Positions 42,248 to 48,642 of a stretch of 49,347 nt of DNA are shown piece after piece (within the stretch, counting starts at the first letter, position 1; every line of letters begins with the position of its first letter). The translations under genes were made by a program, and so were the position numbers. The stretch is from contig QKAR01000150.1 of NCBI GenBank assembly GCA_003246335.1, positions 1-49,347 of the forward strand, written 5' to 3'. This DNA is from Spirochaetales bacterium (GTDB lineage Bacteria; Spirochaetota; Spirochaetia; Treponematales; Treponemataceae). A model generated the notes under the pieces. It saw only the letters and a list, made by a program, of their open reading frames with translations, was not told where the DNA came from and did no database searches.

Positions 42248-42597
42248 GCGAGCATCGGCCTTCAAAAAAAGAACTGCTGAAAAGCTTTCGAGAACAGCGC
42301 GAGGTCGGCGGCGTATACGCGATAAAAAGCACCGTTACGGGCAAGTCACTCGTGATCTCGACGACGACGATATCAAAGGCCGAAAATCAGTTCGCGTTCG
42401 CGCGGCAGACGGGCTCGTGCGTACACCCCGTCATCGCGCGCGATTGGGAAACGCACGGCGCCGGTACTTTCACCCTCGAAATTTTAGAGCGGATGGAACG
42501 AAAGGACGAGCAAAGCGAGGGAGAATTCCGCGAAGACGTTCGAGCGCTCGAAGGGCTCTGGCGAGAGAAAATCGGCCAAGAAAACCTTTACGGCTGA
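42244..42597 (+). CDS. GIY-YIG-like small protein, second motif degenerate
   Basis: A 117-residue protein with the layout of small stand-alone GIY-YIG proteins: EVGGVYAIKSTVTGKSLVIS at the site of the GIY and YIG strands, then helix SKAENQFAFARQTGSC, HPVIARDWETHGAGTFTLEILE, and a Glu/Arg-rich C-terminal helix. The first motif reads GVY, but the second (LVIS) has lost its tyrosine, so nuclease activity is doubtful. The start overlaps the DUF6530-like stop (ATGA). It stops seven bases from a convergent HAD gene. Nothing else suggests an endonuclease or mobile element here. Confidence 0.7.
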   Translation: MSEHRPSKKELLKSFREQREVGGVYAIKSTVTGKSLVISTTTISKAENQFAFARQTGSCVHPVIARDWETHGAGTFTLEILERMERKDEQSEGEFREDVRALEGLWREKIGQENLYG

Positions 42598-42603
42598 CAA
42601 ACG

Positions 42604-43326
42604 TTATTTTCGGGCAAAGCTTGTCCGAGCGGCGGCGCCCGACAAACGAGACCGCGCCCGATCGGGATCGAGTCCCGGCCCGCGAACGATTTCCCACCCG
42701 CGCGCCTTCGCTATCCGGGAAAGCCGAAAGTCGGGATTGACCGCGACCGGCTTGCCCACGGCTTCCAGAAGCGGCAAGTCGTGAATGCTATCGGAATAAA
42801 AAGAGCAATCGGCCAAGTCGACCGCAAGACGCTCGGCGAGAGCGCGCACGCGCCGCAATTTTTCCTTGCCGAACGCGGGAACGCCCCCAAAATACCCGGT
42901 GGATTTTCCGTCGCGAAACTCAAGCTCGCTCGCCACGATCCCGTCGGAATTGAGGGCATCGGCAAGCGGGGCCACGAGAAAGTCCACCGAGGAGGAGGCG
43001 ATCCAAACGGGGACGCCCGCGTCCTTCAGCGACGTGACTCGGGATACCATGCCGGGAAACACCGAGGCGCGAAAGCGCCGTTCCCAGGAATCTTGGGCAA
43101 TGCGCGTAAGGACCTCGCGCGGAACGCCGGCGACGCAGGGTATGGGAGCCTTCCAGGAATCCCAGGATATGTTTTGAAAAATATACTTAAAATAATAAAA
43201 GGGAATGGCCAATAGCCAACGGCGGCGAATGAGTCCCTGCTTTCTGGCCTCAAGCAAAAAACACGCGCAGGAAGAGCGGCGAATCAGCGTATGGTCAACG
43301 TCGAAAAAGGCGACTTTTTCGTTCAT
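42604..43326 (-). CDS. HAD-IB family phosphatase (SerB-like)
   Basis: A 240-residue HAD-IB hydrolase. Motif I FFDVDHTLIRRSS (D9, D11), motif II PVWIASSSVDFL, the Lys of FGKEKLRRVRAL, and motif III CSFYSDSIHDLPLLEAVG. Members dephosphorylate serine phosphate or other small phosphates, and some are linked to lipid synthesis. The ATG at 43326 has AAGGGGAG upstream and overlaps the lipid-kinase-like stop by four bases; a longer frame upstream has no support. Coupling suggests a shared lipid or phosphate pathway, which is inference. Confidence 0.85.
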   Translation of the reverse strand: MNEKVAFFDVDHTLIRRSSCACFLLEARKQGLIRRRWLLAIPFYYFKYIFQNISWDSWKAPIPCVAGVPREVLTRIAQDSWERRFRASVFPGMVSRVTSLKDAGVPVWIASSSVDFLVAPLADALNSDGIVASELEFRDGKSTGYFGGVPAFGKEKLRRVRALAERLAVDLADCSFYSDSIHDLPLLEAVGKPVAVNPDFRLSRIAKARGWEIVRGPGLDPDRARSRLSGAAARTSFARK

Positions 43327-44333
43327 ACCGCGCTCCCCTTCCGCGCCGTTCGGCGGCGCTCCCGAGGCGCCGAGGGAGACAGCGCAGGCGAGGCCGGCAA
43401 ATTCGGGTCGCATATTACCGAAAGGGAACCGTTGAGGCACTCGATCGATACGACGCCCTCGAGGGAGGAAAGGATTTCCCCGTCGATGGCGCACGCGATT
43501 CCGGTAGATGGAGCCGAGATCGAGAGACTTTTTCCCCGAGTCGTCAGCAATCCGCGCGTTTTTGATCGATCACCGCAGGCTCTACGGGCCATCAGCGAAA
43601 GCATTTTCCCGCGTGACAGGGGAATCGTCGAAGCGCGCACGTCGAAAAACCCATCGAGCGTGTCGGCGTCCGGCGCGACCACGAAAGCGCCGTTTTGGCG
43701 AGGGCCGTTCAGCACGGACACGTATTGCGTCTCGCAGGTCGTTTGGCGACCATCGATTGAAAGGCCCACCGATTCGGGGCGCGGATAGGAAACGAAGGTT
43801 TCGAGAGTACCAAAAAAGCGGGGAAGCGAACCGCGGAGACGGCGATAGTGACGCTCATTATTCGCAAGGACGGCGCCGACGCCAAAAACGACCGAGTTGC
43901 CGAAATACCGTCCCTGAGGAAAAACATCCCCGGAAACGAACCCAACGTCGAAGGGGAAAACGCGACCGGCGCGCAGGACCCTGCAGGCGTCATCGATATT
44001 CGACGGTATTCCCATGGCGAAAGCGAAATCGTTTCTCCGCCCAAACGGCAAAACGGAAAGAACCGGGGTTGGCGCGCACTCGTTTTTTTTCGAGCGCATG
44101 AGCCCGTTTATGATTTCATTGCAGGTCCCGTCGCCGCCGGACGCGACGATCGCGGTATACCCCCGAGAACCGGCGTTACGCGCGATTTCCACCGCGTGTC
44201 CGGCGCGCTCGGTCAGTACGACCTCATAATGAAGGGAAAGTTCATCGAATTTTTTCGTCACGGCCGGTAACTGATGCAGAGCTAAACCCCTTCCCGCTAC
44301 AGGATTAACCACTAACACGATTTTATAATGCAT
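43323..44333 (-). CDS. Diacylglycerol/sphingosine kinase-like lipid kinase
   Basis: A 336-residue protein of the DgkB/YegS family that phosphorylates a lipid such as diacylglycerol. Motifs: VVNPVAGRG at the N terminus, VASGGDGTCNEIINGL (ATP-binding GGDGT), VLPFGRRNDFAFAMG in place of the usual GTGNDFA, and FGVGAVL. The C-terminal beta-sandwich ends in a Ser/Pro/Arg-rich tail (SPSAPRERRRTARKG). A promoter (44353-44382) and GGAG site precede the ATG. Confidence 0.88.
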   Translation of the reverse strand: MHYKIVLVVNPVAGRGLALHQLPAVTKKFDELSLHYEVVLTERAGHAVEIARNAGSRGYTAIVASGGDGTCNEIINGLMRSKKNECAPTPVLSVLPFGRRNDFAFAMGIPSNIDDACRVLRAGRVFPFDVGFVSGDVFPQGRYFGNSVVFGVGAVLANNERHYRRLRGSLPRFFGTLETFVSYPRPESVGLSIDGRQTTCETQYVSVLNGPRQNGAFVVAPDADTLDGFFDVRASTIPLSRGKMLSLMARRACGDRSKTRGLLTTRGKSLSISAPSTGIACAIDGEILSSLEGVVSIECLNGSLSVICDPNLPASPALSPSAPRERRRTARKGSAV

Positions 44334-44352
44334 CCACGCTCCGAATACGGGT

Positions 44353-44382
44353 AGTATACGGGGTTTTTTTGAGAGGTGTCAA
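44353..44382 (-). promoter_or_regulatory. Promoter of the lipid kinase / HAD unit
   Basis: Minus-strand TTGACA (44382-44377) and TATACT (44358-44353) with an 18-base spacer, 19 bases before the ATG at 44333. Confidence 0.6.
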
Positions 44383-44398
44383 TTTTTTACTCATTTCG

Positions 44399-44429
44399 GG
44401 GCGTTCGCGAAAAAATAGCGCGAACGCCC
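44399..44429. terminator. Strong hairpin after the his operon
   Basis: Perfect 11-bp stem GGGCGTTCGCG / CGCGAACGCCC (44399-44409 and 44419-44429) with a nine-base loop. It lies just after the hisA-hisIE stop on the minus strand. No T tract follows directly on either strand, so it may be a transcript-end stabiliser or a weak terminator. Confidence 0.5.
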
Positions 44430-44439
44430 ATGGGAATCG

Positions 44440-45726
44440 CTACTTTTTATGCCGTCGGTCGAGTTCGTTCAAGACGTCTTGCCAGGAAACACCCTCTCGA
44501 TGCATCAAAACGTTAATAAAATAGAGCAAATCGGCCGTTTCCCATATCACTTCGTCGCGGCCGTCCGCCTCGACGAGCTCCTCGGACTCTTCCTCGATTT
44601 TCTCCCGCACGCGCTCTGGAGTGAGCGTCGCGGTGTAGGAGCCGGGGCGCGGATTCGCGAACCGGTCGGAAATGACCGAGGCGAGGTACGGAAGGCTATA
44701 GGGACGGTCTTGAGTAGTCTGGAAGCAGGTCCAGGCGCCGGTGTGGCAGGTCGGTCCTTTCGGGCGTACCGTCGCGAGCACGGTGTCGCGGTCGCAGTCG
44801 ACGCGCAGGCGAACGACCTCGAGCGTGTTTCCCGAGGATTCGCCCTTCGTCCAAAGCTTTTCGCGCGTGCGGCTCCAAAACGTCAAAAGCCCCGACGAGA
44901 ACGTTTTCGCGAACGCCTCTTTATTCGCGTAACCGACCATTAAGACCTCGCCGGTTTCCGCCTGCGCGACGACGGGCACGAGATCGACTTTCGACCAATC
45001 GAGGCAGGAAACGAACGCGTCCGCGAGGCCGATTTTCCCGGTATACAGGGCCATGCCGAGCTGGACGTCGCAGCCGAGCCGCTCGAGAGCGATCACTTCC
45101 TCCAACGTCGAGACTCCGCCGGCCACGACAAGGCGACATTGTACCGCCGCGCGCAGGCGTTTCACGAGATCCATGTCGATTCCGGTCATCGTGCCTTCCC
45201 GCTCCACGCAGGTAAACAAGAGCTCCGAGCAATACGGCTCGACGGCCGTTGCGCCCTCGATCACGTCGATTCCCGCGCTTTCAGTCCAGCCCTTCACGGC
45301 GATTTTCCCGTCGCGGGCGTCTACCGACACGATGAGGCGTTCCTTGCCGACGGCTTGCGCGAAACTTTCGAGGAAGGCGGTATTGACGCCCGGCGCGCCA
45401 TCGGGAAGCGTAAAGGCGGCCGAACCGACAATCACTTTTTCGGCGCCGAGCGAAAGCAGTTCTTTCGCCTTTTTCGCGTCGCGTATTCCGCCGCCCACGC
45501 GGACGCTCCCCTTGCGGAGCAGGGATTTCAGAAGGGCGGTATTCGCCGTCGTCCCGTCGCTCTTAACGTTGCGCAACGCCTGGTCAAGATCGATGACCGC
45601 GACCTCGCCGAATTTGTCGAACTCCGCGATGAGTCCGTCGGGATCGTCTCGCTCGAGGACGAGGTCCTTTCCCTGGCGGAGCTGAACCACTTTACCGTCT
45701 TTAAGGTCGATGGAAGAGATTATCAT
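44440..45726 (-). CDS. HisA-HisI-HisE three-activity fusion
   Basis: A 428-residue enzyme. Residues 1-240 are HisA (ProFAR isomerase), a TIM barrel with catalytic D8 in SIDLKDG, the second phosphate half VGGGIRDAKKAKEL and VAGGVSTLEEVIAL. Residues about 245-340 are HisI (phosphoribosyl-AMP cyclohydrolase) with the metal motif VDCDRDTVL (D310, C311, D312, D314) and CHTGAWTCF (C327, C334). Residues about 343-428 are HisE (phosphoribosyl-ATP pyrophosphatase) with EEESEELVEADGRDEVIWETADLLY. It thus covers steps two to four of histidine synthesis. HisIE fusions are common, but with HisA in front is unusual. It overlaps hisB by four bases. HisF/HisH are not in the window. Confidence 0.93.
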   Translation of the reverse strand: MIISSIDLKDGKVVQLRQGKDLVLERDDPDGLIAEFDKFGEVAVIDLDQALRNVKSDGTTANTALLKSLLRKGSVRVGGGIRDAKKAKELLSLGAEKVIVGSAAFTLPDGAPGVNTAFLESFAQAVGKERLIVSVDARDGKIAVKGWTESAGIDVIEGATAVEPYCSELLFTCVEREGTMTGIDMDLVKRLRAAVQCRLVVAGGVSTLEEVIALERLGCDVQLGMALYTGKIGLADAFVSCLDWSKVDLVPVVAQAETGEVLMVGYANKEAFAKTFSSGLLTFWSRTREKLWTKGESSGNTLEVVRLRVDCDRDTVLATVRPKGPTCHTGAWTCFQTTQDRPYSLPYLASVISDRFANPRPGSYTATLTPERVREKIEEESEELVEADGRDEVIWETADLLYFINVLMHREGVSWQDVLNELDRRHKK

Positions 45727-46340
45727 TTCGTCAACGTTCCTTTCGTGCTGGGGATGGCGCCGGCCGCGCGCGGGTCAATGGCGACCGCCGCGCGCAGCGC
45801 GCGCGCCGTTGCCTTAAAAATGGCCTCGATTTTATGGTGATCGCTCCGGCCCCGGAGTACGTCGATGTGCAGGTTGCATTTCGCGCCGGACGCGAACCCT
45901 TGCCAGAAATCCTCGACCGTGTCGGTCTGGAACGCCGACGAGGGCTCTCCGCCCGCGACGAGGGGGACGCCGGAAACCGCCGACTCGCAGACGAGATAGG
46001 GCCTGCCGCCGAAGTCCACGGCGGACCGCGCGAGCGTCTCGTCCATCGGGTATACGAAAAATCCCGCGCGGAAAATTCCCGCCCGGTCGCCAAGCGCGCG
46101 ATCGAACGCCTGCCCGAGGGCGATTCCCGTATCCTCGACGAGATGGTGCTGATCGACCTCTAGGTCGCCCGAAAGCGAGCCCGAAAGGTCGAAGAGCCCG
46201 TGCTTGCAAAATGCGGCGAGCATGTGGCCGAGGAAACCGATGGGGCAAGTGACGCCGCAAGTCCCCGTCCCGTCAAGATTGAGGGAGAGGGAGATTTGAG
46301 TCTCGCCCGTCACCCGTTCTACCGTCGCGATTCTACTCAT
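45723..46340 (-). CDS. hisB: Imidazoleglycerol-phosphate dehydratase
   Basis: A 205-residue metal-dependent enzyme for the sixth step of histidine synthesis. Internal repeat motifs are DQHHLVEDTGIALGQA and RSDHHKIEAIFKATARAL, plus FLGHMLAAFCKHG, where most homologues have FLDHML, and VDFGGRPY. It lacks the histidinol phosphatase domain of E. coli HisB, so a separate phosphatase is needed (the HAD genes of this window are candidates only by fold). AAAGGA precedes the start; the stop overlaps the hisA fusion start. Confidence 0.93.
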   Translation of the reverse strand: MSRIATVERVTGETQISLSLNLDGTGTCGVTCPIGFLGHMLAAFCKHGLFDLSGSLSGDLEVDQHHLVEDTGIALGQAFDRALGDRAGIFRAGFFVYPMDETLARSAVDFGGRPYLVCESAVSGVPLVAGGEPSSAFQTDTVEDFWQGFASGAKCNLHIDVLRGRSDHHKIEAIFKATARALRAAVAIDPRAAGAIPSTKGTLTK

Positions 46341-46366
46341 ACCTGATTCCTTTTTTCCCCGGAAGT

Positions 46367-46383
46367 CCTCCGCGAATCGGAGG
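46367..46383 (-). other. Small hairpin between hisG and hisB
   Basis: A CCTCCG / CGGAGG stem (six bp, five-base loop) right after the hisG stop, 26 bases before the hisB start. It is not followed by a T tract and could affect mRNA processing or expression ratio. Confidence 0.3.
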
Positions 46384-46384
46384 C

Positions 46385-47239
46385 TTACATCATGACCTTT
46401 CGGAGTTCGTATTCGATGATGTCGGTCGCGCCGAGAGCCTTCAGCTTCGGCATGAGGTTCGGCACCTCGCTTTTCTTGACGACGGTCTTTACCGCGTAGC
46501 CGTCGTCGCCGTACAGCGGCGCGACGGTCGGGCTCTTCATCGACGGGATTCCGGCGACGAGCTCGGGGAACCGAGCCTTCGACACGTTCATCTCGAGCAT
46601 GACGCGACTGCGGGCGGCCAAAGCCGCCTCGAACAGCATTTTAAGCTCTTGGATTTTTTTCGCCTTCTGCGGGTCGGCGAGCGCGCCCTTCGAGGCGAAC
46701 ATGCGCGTAGAGCTTTGCATGATGGTGTCAACGATGCGGAGGCCGTTTTCCTGAAGCGTGCGCCCCGTCGCGGTGTTGTCGATGATCATGTCGGCATCGT
46801 CCGGGGGAAAGACCTCGGTCGCGCCGTACGTTCGGACGATGAGATAATTAAGCTTCTGCTCTTTCAGCCATTTCTCGGCGTTGTGCACGTATTCCGTCGC
46901 GACGATCATGCGCTTGCTCCGCAGGAGCGCGTCGTCGATCTCGTTCGGCACGGCCGCGACGATGCGGACTTTATCGAAGCCGAGATCGAGTATCTCGACG
47001 ACGTCCGCCTCGGTCTCGCGAATCCAGTCGATGCCCGTGAACCCGACGTCGTGGGCGCCAAGCTCAAGCAATTTGCCGATGTTCTGCGGCTTCATGACTT
47101 TCGCCTCAAGATCGTCTTGATTGACGGTCGGGCGATAGGCGCGCTCGGGAAGGTAAATCCCGATTCCCGCCTCGGCGAAAAGGGCGGCGACGCTGTCGTA
47201 AATGCGGCCCTTCGGCAATAAAATCTTGAGTTTGTCCAT
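46385..47239 (-). CDS. hisG: ATP phosphoribosyltransferase, long form
   Basis: A 284-residue enzyme for the first, rate-setting step of histidine synthesis (ATP + PRPP to phosphoribosyl-ATP). Motifs are LKILLPKGRIYDSVAALFAEAG, DVGFTGIDWIRE, the PRPP loop near DADMIIDNTATGRTL, and the C-terminal ACT-like regulatory domain (about 210-284) that binds histidine in the long form, so it does not need HisZ. The ATG at 47239 follows GGAGG at six bases. Expression is preceded by a His attenuator. Confidence 0.95.
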   Translation of the reverse strand: MDKLKILLPKGRIYDSVAALFAEAGIGIYLPERAYRPTVNQDDLEAKVMKPQNIGKLLELGAHDVGFTGIDWIRETEADVVEILDLGFDKVRIVAAVPNEIDDALLRSKRMIVATEYVHNAEKWLKEQKLNYLIVRTYGATEVFPPDDADMIIDNTATGRTLQENGLRIVDTIMQSSTRMFASKGALADPQKAKKIQELKMLFEAALAARSRVMLEMNVSKARFPELVAGIPSMKSPTVAPLYGDDGYAVKTVVKKSEVPNLMPKLKALGATDIIEYELRKVMM

Positions 47240-47275
47240 CTTATCCTCCAAAACGTTCGTTCTTAGTATCGGCAG

Positions 47276-47314
47276 AAAAAAAAAGCCGCTTGAAACCCGG
47301 AGGGTTTCAGCGGC
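47276..47314 (-). terminator. Attenuator terminator of the his operon
   Basis: On the minus strand GCCGCTGAAACCC (47314-47302) pairs with GGGTTTCAAGCGGC (47298-47285; one bulged A), followed by nine T (47284-47276). It lies between the leader-peptide stop and hisG. The 3' segment of an alternative fold, GGTTGAGC around 47351-47344, can pair in part with GCTGAAACC of the terminator, which would serve as antiterminator. That pairing is inference. Confidence 0.88.
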
Positions 47315-47345
47315 CGTAAACTACTTCATAAACGCCACCAACTGC

Positions 47346-47411
47346 TCAACCGGGAATTTTGAACGGGCTCGAGTGGTGATGGTGATGAAAACGCGCGACA
47401 AAGGTAAACAT
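47346..47411 (-). CDS. hisL: His operon leader peptide with five consecutive His codons
   Basis: A 21-residue open frame starting at the ATG at 47411 and ending with TGA at 47346. It begins MFTFVARF, then reads CAT CAC CAT CAC CAC (His5, 47387-47373), and ends SSPFKIPG. It lies between a strong promoter and an intrinsic terminator upstream of hisG, the classic plan of enteric HisL attenuation: when charged His-tRNA is scarce the ribosome stalls on the His codons and an antiterminator can form. The ATG is only eight bases after the -10 and has no Shine-Dalgarno, so the mRNA is probably leaderless. Found by reading, as it is too short for most gene callers. Confidence 0.9.
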   Translation of the reverse strand: MFTFVARFHHHHHSSPFKIPG

Positions 47412-47419
47412 CTTACGGG

Positions 47420-47448
47420 ATTTAACCATGAATCAACCGAGGTGTCAA
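47420..47448 (-). promoter_or_regulatory. His operon promoter
   Basis: Minus-strand consensus TTGACA (47448-47443), exactly 17 bases, then TTAAAT (47425-47420), eight bases before the leader-peptide ATG. It lies right after the stop of the upstream membrane-protein gene. Confidence 0.85.
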
Positions 47449-47456
47449 GGCAAGGG

Positions 47457-47855
47457 TCACGGGCGATCGGTCGGTTTTTCGCCGTTGGCGTCTTTCTCGG
47501 AATCCGATGACGTCTCCGTCGCCGCGGGGGCGGAGGGATCGCGAGGTCCGTCGGCGGTTCCGTCCGCCTCGATAGCCCCCTCCGCGCCCGAATCGTCCAC
47601 GGACGCGACGCGCGCCTCTTCCGCCTCAAGATCCTCGTTTCGCGCCGCGGCGGCCTCTTCCTTGCCGAGTTTGCGCGACCACATCCAAAGGACTAATGCC
47701 AAAAAGAAAACGGCGTTGGTCCCTTTCTGGAGCTTCGCGTCGTCGGTTACGAAATGGAAAATCGCGTTAACGATCCCAAATACGAGCAACCCGATGGCGA
47801 GGGTCAAAACGATATACATAACGCGCTTAGAGGTAAGCTTTGGAAAGTTTTTCAA
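47457..47855 (-). CDS. Small membrane protein with acidic tail
   Basis: A 132-residue protein with two membrane helices (about 12-36 and 45-60), a short basic loop (WSRKLGKEE), and a long Glu/Asp/Ala/Thr-rich disordered C-terminal tail (NEDLEAEEARVASVDD onwards). No known domain recognised. It overlaps the phosphoglycolate-phosphatase-like stop by four bases (ATGA) and is followed at once by the his promoter. Confidence 0.7.
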   Translation of the reverse strand: MKNFPKLTSKRVMYIVLTLAIGLLVFGIVNAIFHFVTDDAKLQKGTNAVFFLALVLWMWSRKLGKEEAAAARNEDLEAEEARVASVDDSGAEGAIEADGTADGPRDPSAPAATETSSDSEKDANGEKPTDRP

Positions 47856-48526
47856 GCAAGGCTCCTTTCAATCAAAATATCGGGAAGGGACGCGCGCAAG
47901 GCGTCCTCGTCCCCCAAACCGCCCGTAAGGCCGCACGTCAAGACGCCGGCGTTTCTGCCCGTTTCCACGTCGACGCTCGAGTCTCCGATCATGACGGTTC
48001 GCGCGGGATCGGCGTCAAAACGGCGAATAATCGCATGGAGTCCCGAGGGATTCGGCTTTAGCGCGCCGTGGGTCTCGGGACCGGCGATCTCGTCGAACCG
48101 CGAAGCCACGCCGAGCGCCGTCAAAAGTTTTTCGGCCGCGGCCGCGGGCTTATTCGTCAAAACAGCGAGCAGACAGCCGCGCGCGCGCAGGTCATCAATC
48201 CATTTTTCCGTGCCCGGGTAGAGGCGGGCGGAGTCGGCGCACGTCTGCTCGTAGCGGTCCCGGTAGCGCGCGAGGATACCGTCGAAGCGGTCGCCGGTCG
48301 GAACCGCCGCCGCGCCGCCCGACGCCGTAAAGCAGCGGATCATCAGGTTTCGCGCGCCGTTCCCGACGCCACGACGCACCGTTTCCCGGTCGACGGGATC
48401 GAATCCCTCCGAGGAAAGAGCCCAATTGACGGAGCGGTATAAATCTTCGAGCGTGTCGACCAACGTACCGTCGAGGTCGAAGATGCAAAGGTCGAAGTCC
48501 AAGGGAATGTATTGCGCGTAATCCAC
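47852..48526 (-). CDS. Phosphoglycolate phosphatase-like HAD hydrolase
   Basis: A 224-residue HAD-IA phosphatase resembling Gph. Motif I FDLDGTLVDTLEDLY, motif II LAVLTNKP, Lys in ALKPNPSGLHAI, and motif III MIGDSSVDVETGRNAG, with a helical cap in between. The GTG at 48526 is the only upstream start that fits; it lies six bases after a TAGTAT hexamer, and no ribosome site is visible. Coupled with the membrane-protein gene downstream. Confidence 0.85.
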   Translation of the reverse strand: MDYAQYIPLDFDLCIFDLDGTLVDTLEDLYRSVNWALSSEGFDPVDRETVRRGVGNGARNLMIRCFTASGGAAAVPTGDRFDGILARYRDRYEQTCADSARLYPGTEKWIDDLRARGCLLAVLTNKPAAAAEKLLTALGVASRFDEIAGPETHGALKPNPSGLHAIIRRFDADPARTVMIGDSSVDVETGRNAGVLTCGLTGGLGDEDALRASLPDILIERSLA

Positions 48527-48532
48527 GCGCCA

Positions 48533-48538
48533 ATACTA
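48533..48538 (-). promoter_or_regulatory. -10 element TAGTAT six bases before a GTG start
   Basis: Minus-strand TAGTAT, TGGCGC, GTG at 48526; TTGTGC lies 18 bases further upstream as a weak -35. Confidence 0.45.
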
Positions 48539-48567
48539 CCAGAAATCCCAACGCAAGCACAACCGCG

Positions 48568-48588
48568 GCGAAATTTCGAGTATTTCGC
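48568..48588. repeat. Dyad in the 48.5 kb divergent region
   Basis: GCGAAAT (48568-48574) and ATTTCGC (48582-48588) pair perfectly around a seven-base spacer, between two divergent genes. Possible operator. Confidence 0.3.
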
Positions 48589-48642
48589 GGCAAAACGGGT
48601 TATCATGTATTTTAACGATAGAGGAGCACGGGATGATGGGCG

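Noticed and set aside
42244-42597. Homing endonuclease or group I intron element
   Set aside because: The GIY-YIG-like protein is stand-alone, lacks the second catalytic Tyr, interrupts no gene and has no intron or repeat around it.
47240-47456. T-box or other riboswitch before hisG
   Set aside because: No T-box specifier stem or the conserved AGGGUGGNACCGCG box is seen; the His-codon leader peptide plus terminator explains the region.
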